Shown here piece by piece: positions 8,893 through 16,331 of a stretch of 45,888 bases of DNA. The stretch's first letter is position 1. Every line of letters starts with the position of its first letter. The stretch comes from Gammaproteobacteria bacterium (lineage in GTDB: Bacteria > Pseudomonadota > Gammaproteobacteria > SZUA-152). The notes below the pieces were generated by a model. It was not told where the DNA came from. It was given only the letters and a program-made list of their open reading frames with translations, and ran no database searches. The stretch covers positions 1 through 45,888 of the forward strand of contig JAKIUN010000027.1 in NCBI GenBank assembly GCA_021647505.1, given 5' to 3'. Made by a program: the position numbers and the translations under genes.

Positions 8893-9990
8893 CTAGTGGC
8901 GAAGCAAATAGTGCTGGCGATCAGTCGGCAAAATGGTTGCCGTCCCGCTCCCTGCCAACTCATTGCCCGACGCAGCCGGGATCAGCAGCCGCCCGAGGGC
9001 AATGGTCTGGGCAACTCCTTCGGGCGACCCCTGCAGTGCCAGCCCGAAATCGACCCGTCCGGCCTGCAGCTGACGGACACGCACGTGCACCACTTGCTGC
9101 AAGGATCGCAGATAGCCCTCCACGCGGGCAAAATCGGCCAAACTGCGCACCGCGTCCACCGTCACCCACAGGTGGCCCGCCTCGCTGCTGCCCTCCAGCG
9201 GCGCATAACGCTGCGCCAACCAGCTCACAGCACCAGCCATCCCCTCTTCCAGCACTTCTGCCGGCAGCACACCATTAGCCCGCCAGCGTTCACTATCCTT
9301 ACCCTCGACAATCCACCACTCCGCCAACCACTCACCACCCACGGTACGCAGCAGCCGCCCCATCAACACCGCCTCCGGACGATAACGCTGTGAGGCCTGT
9401 AGTACGGGATCACGAAAGTGGCCCCAGACATCGGCAAAACTCACTTGGCGCTGATCCTGCAGATCCAGCAGCGGCAACAGCAGTGACAAACCACGCCGTT
9501 TGGCCTCCCGAGCCACTAACTGACGCAAGACATCGGGGCTATCGGCACCCAGCAGGTAGCGCCGCCCGCCCTCCTCCACCGCCAGCCAAGCGAGCACTGC
9601 GGGACGTGTCGCGCCCCACACCGGCAAACCGCTATCACGCAGCAGCCTGTCCACGGCCTTTTTGTCAAAGTGAAAATATACCTGCTGCGGATCATCGCCG
9701 GGAATCAGTTCCCCCTGCTGGTCTTCCGGCAAGGCCCGGTAGCGGTACTGCTGCAACAGTTGCGCCGGACGACGGATCGCCTGCGCCACCTTCGGCTGTA
9801 AACGCGCGTCACGACGGCCGCTGACCTTGGTCACCACCTCCGCCAGCGCCGCCGACATGGCCAGCCCGCGCTCGCTGCGGGTTTGATCCGGCACCTGCAT
9901 TTCAGCCTCGTACAGACCCTTTACCTCTGCACCCATCGCCATCACGGGCAACAGACTCAGCAAAAGCCCACAAATCGTTGATTTACTCAT
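8893..9990 (-). CDS. DUF2066 periplasmic protein
   Basis: The 365-residue protein has a signal peptide ending MAMGA-EV, so it is probably exported. The mature part is the DUF2066 family, conserved beside pgsA/perM/hda and purM in gammaproteobacteria; its function is not known. Recognisable parts include LYEAEMQVPDQTRSERGLAM and VSGRRDARL near the N-terminus. The ATG at 9990 gives the signal peptide. A TTG at 10026 would add 12 residues, but that codon is part of the -35 element described next. No ribosome-binding site precedes 9990, and the promoter suggests a nearly leaderless mRNA. First gene of the four-gene operon. Confidence 0.88.
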   Translation of the reverse strand: MSKSTICGLLLSLLPVMAMGAEVKGLYEAEMQVPDQTRSERGLAMSAALAEVVTKVSGRRDARLQPKVAQAIRRPAQLLQQYRYRALPEDQQGELIPGDDPQQVYFHFDKKAVDRLLRDSGLPVWGATRPAVLAWLAVEEGGRRYLLGADSPDVLRQLVAREAKRRGLSLLLPLLDLQDQRQVSFADVWGHFRDPVLQASQRYRPEAVLMGRLLRTVGGEWLAEWWIVEGKDSERWRANGVLPAEVLEEGMAGAVSWLAQRYAPLEGSSEAGHLWVTVDAVRSLADFARVEGYLRSLQQVVHVRVRQLQAGRVDFGLALQGSPEGVAQTIALGRLLIPAASGNELAGSGTATILPTDRQHYLLRH

Positions 9991-9997
9991 GCAACGC

Positions 9998-10026
9998 ACG
10001 CTATGCGACGACTTCACACAAGTCAA
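9998..10026 (-). promoter_or_regulatory. Candidate promoter of the DUF2066-pgsA-perM-hda operon
   Basis: On the reverse strand a -35 TTGACT (10021-10026) is followed by a 17-base spacer and a -10 TAGCGT (9998-10003). Transcription would begin at about 9991, at or next to the A of the DUF2066 ATG (9990). The -10 matches the consensus at only three positions. Confidence 0.45.
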
Positions 10027-10172
10027 CCGGTAAGGATTCCACCTCCCTTACTGGGAACAGCCGGCAACAGCGCCATAAAAGTCTCGGCCACCACCACAAC
10101 AGAGGGCAAGCAGATCATGCCCCGTCCGAATCTTTAGGCCAGTACACCGTGCAGATGTTGTAGACTGAAGGA

Positions 10173-10975
10173 ATGAGATGCAAAAGACTTAGCCTCATAT
10201 TCGCCTGCGCCATATTCACCACGCCACTGTCCATCACACCACTGTCGGCAAGCAATTATTACGAGCATTTTTCCAACCTGCCGAAGGAAGACAAGGTCAT
10301 GTGGAGCAACGTGGCGGGCGTGGCCTTAATATCCACCTGGGGTATCACTACCTGGGACTACGGTTCTCAAAGCCCTCACATGGAGGGCGACGCTTGGTTT
10401 GGAAAGAACGACAAACATGGCGGCATGGACAAGCTGGGGCATTTCTACACAAATTTCACCCTCTCTCACGGACTCTCTTATCTATACCAGTCCTGGGGCT
10501 ATGAAACGCAGCGCGCCACCCTGCTGGGCTCCCTCTCGGCCTGATGGGATTCATGGAATTCGGCGACTCGTTTGGCGGCCATGGCTTTTCGCGCCAGGAT
10601 TTCATCATGAACACCCTGGGCGCCATCACCGGTTACATTTTCCTCACCCGGCCGGAACTCGCCAAACGAATCGATATCCGCGTTGAATACATTCCCGGCG
10701 GGCAACGCGACATTTTTACGGATTACAAAAATATGAAATTTACCGTTGCACTCAAACTGGATGACGTCCAGTCCGTCCGCAACAGATACCTCAAGTACCT
10801 GGATCTTCAACTGGGCTATTATACCCGCCATTATTCAGCCGGGTCGCAAGAAAACAAGGAAAGAAATATCTATATTGCCGTGGGCATCAATTTGTCTCAC
10901 ATACTCCACAACATGTCACACAAGAAAACGGCAAAATTCTTTAATTACTATCAAATGCCCTATACCTATTATTGA
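10173..10975 (+). pseudogene. DUF2279 (YfiM-like) exported protein gene split by a frameshift
   Basis: Two adjacent frames together give one DUF2279-type protein. The first (10173-10544) has a signal peptide (MRCKRLSLIFACAIF...LSASN), then WDYGSQSPHMEGDAWFGKN and GGMDKLGHFYTNF, the core family motif. It stops at TGA after GSLSA. The second (10544-10975) resumes in the -1 frame with MGFMEFGDSF, FSRQDFIMNTLGAITGY and a beta-rich tail. TGATG joins them. The second frame is open upstream of its ATG (LLGLPLGLM), so a single-base change near 10525-10540 explains the break. Possibilities are a real mutation, a sequencing error or, less likely, recoding. AAGG touches the start codon, leaving the start uncertain. 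Confidence 0.7.
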
Positions 10976-11041
10976 CCACAGCAAAAACCTTAATGAATAA
11001 GCCAGCGTGAACACACTACTTGGCTGACCACAAAAGACAAA

Positions 11042-11077
11042 GGGCCGCCGATGGCTGGATTCAGCCATCGGCGGCCC
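11042..11077 (-). terminator. Intrinsic terminator of the porin gene
   Basis: A perfect 16-bp stem, GGGCCGCCGATGGCTG with its complement, closes on a 4-base loop. On the reverse strand it is followed by TTTGTCTTTTGTG. It lies 42 bases beyond the porin stop, and could also serve the DUF2279 gene on the other strand. Confidence 0.85.
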
Positions 11078-11118
11078 TTGTCGCAGGCTTGCCATGCATG
11101 ATCACACGGCATTCGGGA

Positions 11119-12354
11119 TCAGAACGTCAGACCAGCCCAGAGCCACAGCTTGTCGGTGTCAACCTTGCCGGTTCCGGCATCCCCCGCTTTGTAGCTTGCC
11201 AGCTTCAGACCCACACTGTAGTTCTTGCCAAACTTCATGGCGGCCAGGAAGTCCAGTTCAGAACCGTAATCGGCGCTGCCCTCGTCGGCAGAGTAATTGT
11301 GGTAAACGCCAACCAGCTTCACACCGGCAAGCTTGCCAGCCACTTTCAGCGTGGTGTCTATCAGGCCATCGGCTGGTGTCGACAGGAACTGATCGGCCCA
11401 GCCATTCTGACCATGCAGGGTCGCCAGCGGGGTGGAGAAACCGTAATTCCCGTTATTACTGCCTAGCATCTCATACCCCACAGTGACCGAAATACCGCTA
11501 ATGCCGACGCCACCTTCCAGCCGGGTATAAGTCGCATCAATACTGGAAGCGCCATCCTTGTAATCACTCTGGTCGGCATATTCCACGGTATACATGAACT
11601 TGAAGTCTCCCGAGGTCGCACCACTGAAGCGCAGGCCCAGGGTCTTGCTGGAGCTTGTCGCCGCATCCGGGAACTCCAGCAGGTAGGCATAGCCGGTCAG
11701 CTTACCAAAACTCAAGCCATCGTAGCTGGCATTCAGCAAATGGGCTGAAAGATCCGCATTGCCAGCCAGGATCGTGTAACGATTACTCAGATAGGCATAA
11801 TCAAGGCTGGTATCACTCAGCGACTTATTGGTGAACCGGAAGGCGGTGTAGGTCTGCTCTGTCTGACGCCAACCAACGTTGCCGATAAAGCGGGTATTGT
11901 CGTAAATGATCCGCTGCTGACCATAACGCAGGGTGGTGTCGGGAATGCCGGTATAGTCGAGATGGGCGCGATTGACGATAGTGTTGGTCGGATCGGCGAT
12001 CACCGAATAGGCGGCATTGCCATTGGTTTTGCTGTTGTAATCCTCGTCAGCAGTCAACGAAGTCACGTTGCTCATCTCCAGAAAACCACTGACATTCATG
12101 AAATTGCCGGTCTTGTAGCCGAGGCGGGTGCGAACGGTCAGCGCCGTTGCATCATCCCGGGCATTGTCCTGATTGACGCCCTCGTAGCGCACACGCATGT
12201 CCAGGGTCGCCTTGCCCCCGGTCAATGCAGCGGTGAGATTGTCACCCGCGAGCACCGGCATCGTCGTGAAACCGCCCAGCAAGACGGCGGCGCAGGCGGC
12301 AGCCAAGGCCGTCGGGCAAAAGATATTTTTTCGTGGCGTTTGGATCTGATACAT
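11119..12354 (-). CDS. Outer-membrane porin, alginate-export-like family
   Basis: The 411-residue protein has a cleavable signal peptide (about 35 residues; MPVLA-GD). The mature chain has alternating beta strands and ends LWLWAGLTF with the C-terminal Phe required for outer-membrane insertion by Bam. Internal stretches such as TVRTRLGYKTG and IDATYTRLEGG fit the alginate-export/OprD-like barrel group. The actual solute is unknown; nothing nearby suggests alginate. The ATG at 12354 has GGGAGAG 7 bases upstream. An FNR-type site is 210 bases upstream and a strong terminator follows, so it is probably a monocistronic, oxygen-regulated porin. Confidence 0.85.
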   Translation of the reverse strand: MYQIQTPRKNIFCPTALAAACAAVLLGGFTTMPVLAGDNLTAALTGGKATLDMRVRYEGVNQDNARDDATALTVRTRLGYKTGNFMNVSGFLEMSNVTSLTADEDYNSKTNGNAAYSVIADPTNTIVNRAHLDYTGIPDTTLRYGQQRIIYDNTRFIGNVGWRQTEQTYTAFRFTNKSLSDTSLDYAYLSNRYTILAGNADLSAHLLNASYDGLSFGKLTGYAYLLEFPDAATSSSKTLGLRFSGATSGDFKFMYTVEYADQSDYKDGASSIDATYTRLEGGVGISGISVTVGYEMLGSNNGNYGFSTPLATLHGQNGWADQFLSTPADGLIDTTLKVAGKLAGVKLVGVYHNYSADEGSADYGSELDFLAAMKFGKNYSVGLKLASYKAGDAGTGKVDTDKLWLWAGLTF

Positions 12355-12735
12355 TTTCTCTCTCCCAAGCAAATGGGTCACCCTGATAAATCCGTCGTCG
12401 CGCAGCGCATAACGACGACACAATCCTCTCGTTCGGTAAAATCACAAACGTTCAATGGCTTTCTTCCAACGGCCGTGCTGCACCACATCAATCAGAGTTC
12501 CCGCAGTTATGAAGTATCGTTATAAAATGCGGGGTAATAGATATACCCACAGCTCCTAGGTAACCTTGATCTACATCAAACCCACCTTTTTGCACCGCCG
12601 CCCCCCAAGCACACGGAACAGTATCCAGCCGGATTCCAGGCAAACGCATCGACCTCGGAACAATCTCGATTTTCCCGCGTCCAATGTGTGGGGTTATACT
12701 TCCTGCCACCCATCACTCTTTCCCAGGACAAATAC
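12355..12735. other. Divergent regulatory gap between porin and DUF411 gene
   Basis: No gene is seen in these 381 bases. The notable feature is the FNR-type palindrome at 12566-12579. Downstream of it on the porin strand are weak -10-like hexamers (TATATC/TATCTA, about 12538-12545) at the spacing expected for activation. Confidence 0.6.
12566..12579. promoter_or_regulatory. FNR/ANR-type binding site
   Basis: TTGATCTACATCAA is a perfect match to the TTGAT-N4-ATCAA consensus of the oxygen-sensing regulator FNR/ANR. Its centre lies about 41 bases from a start site that would use TATCTA (12538-12543) as -10 on the porin strand, the class II activation geometry. It is also 157 bases upstream of the DUF411 gene. 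Related CRP-family regulators can recognise the same sequence. Confidence 0.7.
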
Positions 12736-13200
12736 ATGAAGAACAAAACGTCAATTTTTTTTCTGGCCATAACCGGCATTTTCCTGCTGGCGAGTAGCCA
12801 GGCCGGAGCAGAGCCGGCACAAACGGCCGCACAGATCACCGTCTACAAGGACAAATCCTGCGTTTGCTGCGACACCTGGGTCGACCACCTGCGCGCAGAA
12901 GGCTTCGAGGTCATCGCAAAAAACCATACAAATATGTCGGAAATCAAGGCGAATTTCGGCGTGGGCAGAAACTTGCAGTCCTGCCACACCGCCGTAGTGG
13001 ATGGCTACGTCGTGGAGGGCCACGTGCCGGCGGCCGACATCAAGCGTATGCTCAGGGAAAAACCGGACGTGCTCGGCCTCGCCGCCCCCGGCATGCCGCA
13101 AAAATCACCGGGCATGCAGCCCGAAGGATTACCGCCCAAGGACTATGACGTACTGTCTTTTGATCACAAGGGCAAGGTGGAACTGTTTCAGCGTTATTAA
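12736..13200 (+). CDS. Periplasmic DUF411 metal-binding protein
   Basis: The 154-residue protein has a signal peptide (AGA-EP around residue 25) and a DUF411 domain. The motif YKDKSCVCCDTWVDHL contains Cys42, Cys44 and Cys45, and a later LQSCHTAVVDGYVVEGH contains Cys83-His84. A Met-rich stretch (PGMPQKSPGMQPEG) near the C-terminus adds to the soft-metal look. DUF411 proteins are often found with copper-resistance genes, but none is next to this one. AGGA precedes the ATG by 8 bases; the frame opens earlier at 12688 without a signal-like start. A repeat-derived hairpin follows. Confidence 0.88.
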   Translation: MKNKTSIFFLAITGIFLLASSQAGAEPAQTAAQITVYKDKSCVCCDTWVDHLRAEGFEVIAKNHTNMSEIKANFGVGRNLQSCHTAVVDGYVVEGHVPAADIKRMLREKPDVLGLAAPGMPQKSPGMQPEGLPPKDYDVLSFDHKGKVELFQRY

Positions 13201-13240
13201 TCCGGCCAAAGGAAGCCTTGACCAAGCCATTCGGCTGAAT

Positions 13241-13281
13241 GCCGGAATCCAGTAACTCTGCTACATTTACTGGACTCCGGC
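13241..13281. repeat. Palindromic repeat (family E), possible terminator
   Basis: GCCGGAATCCAGTAA and TTACTGGACTCCGGC form a 15-bp stem with one mismatch around an 11-base loop, 40 bases after the DUF411 stop. A matching CACCGGAGTGACGA fragment follows at about 13333. Another partial copy (CTGGATTCCG then GCCGGAATGACGA) is at about 38850-38882. There is no T-tract. Confidence 0.65.
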
Positions 13282-13414
13282 CTCGGCTTTAGCATCCTGC
13301 GTCGCCCTACCATCTACATCCATGTAGGCGTTCACCGGAGTGACGAAAAATATCCATTACAGCTTCTCTTTCAGCGGGCCGCGAAAGACCCAATGCCCGT
13401 GCACCACGGCCACT

Positions 13415-13443
13415 GTGACAGCAAGCCAGGCTTGCGCTACCAT
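13415..13443 (+). promoter_or_regulatory. Probable purM promoter
   Basis: GTGACA (-35, one mismatch), a 17-base spacer and TACCAT (-10) end 53 bases before the purM GTG. No PurR operator was recognised. Confidence 0.55.
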
Positions 13444-13496
13444 TACGCCCCTTTTTCCGCCCCTGGCCGACGGCGACTTCACCGACAGGACTTCCC

Positions 13497-14555
13497 GTGA
13501 GCACCCGCGACGACAAAACCCCGCCCACCTCCCTCAGCTACCGCGACGCCGGTGTCGACATCAATGCCGGCAGCCAGCTGGTGGAACGCATCAAGCCCAT
13601 CGCCCGAGCCACCCGTCGCCCCGGTGTACTGGACGGCATCGGCGGCTTTGGCGCCCTGTTCGAGATCCCCACCGACCGCTATCGGCAGCCGGTGCTGGTA
13701 TCCGGCACCGACGGCGTCGGCACCAAGCTCAAGCTGGCGATGGCGATCGGCAAGCACGACACCATCGGCATCGACCTGGTCGCCATGTGCGTCAACGACC
13801 TCATCGTCGCCGGCGCCGAGCCGCTGTATTTCCTCGACTACTACGCCACCGGCAAACTGTCACTGGATCTGGCCGAGGCAGTGATCAGCGGCATCGGCGA
13901 GGGCTGCCAACAGGCCGGCTGCGCGCTGGTGGGCGGCGAGACGGCCGAGATGCCAGGCATGTACGACGGCGACGATTACGATCTGGCCGGCTTCTGCGTG
14001 GGTGTGGTGGAAAAATCAAAGATTATCGACGGCAGCCAGGTCGCAGCCGGCGACGTGCTCATCGGTCTGGCCGCCAGCGGCCCGCATTCCAACGGCTATT
14101 CCCTGATCCGCAAGATCATCGAAGTCAGCGGTGCCGATCTCAACGCGGACTTTCACGGTAAATCGCTGGGTGAAACCCTGCTCGAGCCCACCCGCATCTA
14201 CGTCAAGGCCCTGCTGGCCCTGCTGGCCAAGGTGGACGTGCATGCCCTCGCTCACATCACCGGCGGCGGCCTGCTGGAAAACCTGCCACGCGTGATGCCC
14301 GAGGGCACCCGTGCCATCATCGACAGTAACAGCTGGCAGCGCCCGGCGGTGTTTGACTGGCTGCAGGAACAGGGCAATGTCACCATTGATGAGATGTACC
14401 GCACCTTCAACTGCGGTGTGGGCATGGTGCTGTGTGTGAATCCGGGTGACGTCGGGCAGACCCTCGCCATCCTCGCCGAGGAAGGTGAGAGCGCCACCGT
14501 CATCGGCACAATCGAGGCCGCAAAAGTCGATGGCAAGCAGGTCACCATCGACTGA
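13497..14555 (+). CDS. purM: Phosphoribosylformylglycinamidine cyclo-ligase (AIR synthetase)
   Basis: PurM closes the imidazole ring of aminoimidazole ribotide with ATP, the fifth step of purine synthesis. The 352-residue protein shows [12 protein letters not shown] at the N-terminus, the conserved [14 protein letters not shown] segment, [24 protein letters not shown] and the [12 protein letters not shown] motif. Length matches the family (about 345). It starts at GTG with AGGA 7 bases upstream. In many relatives purM is directly divergent from DUF2066-pgsA-perM-hda; here 3.5 kb with three genes separates them. purN follows after a repeat-filled gap. Confidence 0.97.
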   Translation: MSTRDDKTPPTSLSYRDAGVDINAGSQLVERIKPIARATRRPGVLDGIGGFGALFEIPTDRYRQPVLVSGTDGVGTKLKLAMAIGKHDTIGIDLVAMCVNDLIVAGAEPLYFLDYYATGKLSLDLAEAVISGIGEGCQQAGCALVGGETAEMPGMYDGDDYDLAGFCVGVVEKSKIIDGSQVAAGDVLIGLAASGPHSNGYSLIRKIIEVSGADLNADFHGKSLGETLLEPTRIYVKALLALLAKVDVHALAHITGGGLLENLPRVMPEGTRAIIDSNSWQRPAVFDWLQEQGNVTIDEMYRTFNCGVGMVLCVNPGDVGQTLAILAEEGESATVIGTIEAAKVDGKQVTID

Positions 14556-14557
14556 AA

Positions 14558-14619
14558 CCGTAGGGTGGGCATTGCCCACCAGTGGCGTAGAGAAACGGTG
14601 GGCGGTGCCCACCCTACGG
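14558..14619. repeat. Repeat family A, full palindrome
   Basis: This 62-base element begins CCGTAGGGTGGGCA and ends in its exact complement. The full arms are 23 bases, with two positions that would be G-U pairs in RNA, around a 16-base loop. It starts 2 bases after the purM stop, so the hairpin will be in the purM transcript and could shape the 3' end or attenuate purN. Confidence 0.85.
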
Positions 14620-14635
14620 CCGGACGGAATGATTC

Positions 14636-14664
14636 AACCACAAAGGCCACGAAGGAACGCAAAG
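14636..14664. repeat. Repeat family D (ACCACAAAGG type)
   Basis: AACCACAAAGGCCACGAAGG followed by AACGCAAAG is a common dispersed motif of short direct near-repeats (AAAGG/GAAGG). A related copy is at 20542-20587. Confidence 0.55.
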
Positions 14665-14747
14665 TCAAGACAGTGGGAAAAGTGGAAATAATGCGCCTTG
14701 GCGCTCCTTTGCGATAAATTGCCAGCCCGAAAACAACCACCAAAACC

Positions 14748-15407
14748 ATGCCGCAATCCAAACTCCCCATCGTCGTCCTCATCTCCGGCAGCGGCAGTAA
14801 CCTGCAGGCTATCATCGACGCCACCGCACGCGGCGAACTGCCGGTGGAGATCCGCGCCGTGATCAGCAACCGTGCCGACACCCGGGGTCTGCAACGCGCC
14901 ACAGACGCCGGCATCGCCACCGAAACACTGGATCACAAGGCCTTCGCCAGCCGCGGGGACTACGACCATGCACTGATGGCACTCATTGACCGCTTCCAGC
15001 CCGGGCTGGTGGTGCTGGCCGGTTTCATGCGCCTGCTCACCGACGCCTTCACCACTCACTACGCCGGACGCATGCTCAACATCCATCCCTCGCTACTGCC
15101 CGACTTCAAGGGCCTGCACACCCACCGCCGCGCCATCAAGGAAAACGCCGCCGAGCACGGCGCCAGCGTGCACTTCGTCACCGCCGAGCTGGACGGCGGG
15201 CCGGTGGTGCTACAGGCCCGCGTGCCGGTACACGCCGGCGACAGCCCGGAACAACTGGCCGCCCGCGTACTGGAACAGGAACACCGTATCTATCCCGAGG
15301 CCATCCGCTGGTTCGCCGAGGGACGGCTGCGACTGGACGAAGACGGCCACGCCAAACTGGACGGCAATCTCATCGAGTTGGCCGAGGAGCTGGCAAGTGG
15401 AAACTGA
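14748..15407 (+). CDS. purN: Phosphoribosylglycinamide formyltransferase
   Basis: PurN transfers a formyl group from 10-formyl-tetrahydrofolate to glycinamide ribotide, the third step of purine synthesis. The 219-residue protein has the phosphate-binding VLISGSGSNLQA. It also has the catalytic NIHPSLLPDFKGLHTH (Asn and His) and the catalytic Asp in VTAELDGGPVV. Length is normal (about 210). It starts at ATG 192 bases after purM, beyond two repeats. The PAP2 gene start overlaps its last 11 bases. Confidence 0.96.
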   Translation: MPQSKLPIVVLISGSGSNLQAIIDATARGELPVEIRAVISNRADTRGLQRATDAGIATETLDHKAFASRGDYDHALMALIDRFQPGLVVLAGFMRLLTDAFTTHYAGRMLNIHPSLLPDFKGLHTHRRAIKENAAEHGASVHFVTAELDGGPVVLQARVPVHAGDSPEQLAARVLEQEHRIYPEAIRWFAEGRLRLDEDGHAKLDGNLIELAEELASGN

Positions 15408-16167
15408 GCCCTCCGGCCTGCGCAGCCCCTGCGTATGGGCCGTGCCCCTGCTCTGCCTGCTGGGCTTCGCTACCGTAGCGGCCACGGGCAGCAACGAGGC
15501 TCTGTTTCACATTCTCAATCGTCTCGGCCCACTCACCAGTGACACTCTGTGGGCCAGCATCACCATCCTCGGCGACACCCTGGTGGCCATCGCCCTGGCC
15601 GGCCTGCTGGCCCGCCGTCGCCCGAACATCCTATGGGGTCTGCTGCTGGCGGCCATTTTCGCCACCCTGTGGGTGCACGGCATCAAAACCCTGGCGGGGG
15701 CCCTGCGGCCACTGGCCATACTGGGGCCGGAACAGGTTCACGTCATCGGCCACGCCCTGCGCAGCAGCTCCTTCCCCTCCGGGCACACCGCCACGGCATT
15801 CACCCTGGCCGGGGTGTTTATGCTACGCGGCACGCCGCGCTGGCTGGCGGGAGGATTGCTGTTGCTGGCGGTACTGGCAGGGATTTCACGTTCGGCGGTA
15901 GGCGCCCACTGGCCGCTGGATCTATTCGCCGGCGCCTTCGGCGGCTGGCTGGCGGCGGTCATCGGCAGCCGGCTGGCGGATCGTTGGGACTGGGGCATAC
16001 GCCCCAAACCGGCACGTGGTATTCGCCTTTTTTTCCTGCTCTGCACCGTGGCCCTGCTGACTCTCCACGACACCGGCTACCCGCAGGCGCAGTGGCTGAA
16101 ATGGTCGATTGGCGCGGCGGCCACGCTGGGGCTGGGTGGCGTGATCTGGCGTGACTGGCGCCGCTGA
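15397..16167 (+). CDS. PAP2-superfamily membrane phosphatase
   Basis: The 256-residue membrane protein has the three PAP2 catalytic motifs: KTLAGALRP (KX6RP), SSFPSGHT (PSGH) and SRSAVGAHWPLD (SRX5HX3D). It has about six hydrophobic segments. Members remove phosphate from lipid phosphates such as undecaprenyl pyrophosphate or phosphatidate at the periplasmic face; the substrate here is not determined. The GTG start at 15397 overlaps the purN stop and has GAGGAG 8 bases upstream. The open frame extends to 14986, but that part is the antiphase reading of purN. Neighbouring glycosyltransferase and flippase-like genes hint at envelope lipid work. Confidence 0.9.
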   Translation: METEPSGLRSPCVWAVPLLCLLGFATVAATGSNEALFHILNRLGPLTSDTLWASITILGDTLVAIALAGLLARRRPNILWGLLLAAIFATLWVHGIKTLAGALRPLAILGPEQVHVIGHALRSSSFPSGHTATAFTLAGVFMLRGTPRWLAGGLLLLAVLAGISRSAVGAHWPLDLFAGAFGGWLAAVIGSRLADRWDWGIRPKPARGIRLFFLLCTVALLTLHDTGYPQAQWLKWSIGAAATLGLGGVIWRDWRR

Positions 16168-16180
16168 GAAAATAGGCACA

Positions 16181-16283
16181 GGCCATGCCCGCGATGAGCT
16201 GGAGGGAGGTAAATCCTCAATCTGTGGGAGCGGCTTCAGCCGCGAATAAAACTAGATTTTTCGCGGCTGAAGCCGCTCCCACA
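16181..16283. repeat. Composite repeat family B, copy 1
   Basis: A perfect 24-bp inverted repeat (arms 16223-16246 and 16260-16283; GTGGGAGCGGCTTCAGCCGC within the left arm) closes on a 13-base loop. Upstream at 16181-16197 lies GGCCATGCCCGCGATGA, the same segment that forms the outer arm of copy 2. It sits between convergent genes and could also end both transcripts. Confidence 0.85.
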
Positions 16284-16331
16284 AGGCCCCTGCACCCTCT
16301 GCTCCGTCCCAGCCAGTCAAGGTAATAAGGT

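Noticed and set aside
14986-15396. N-terminal extension of the PAP2 frame
   Set aside because: It is the antiphase translation of purN (Pro/Thr/Ser-rich); the GTG at 15397 with GAGGAG is a better start.
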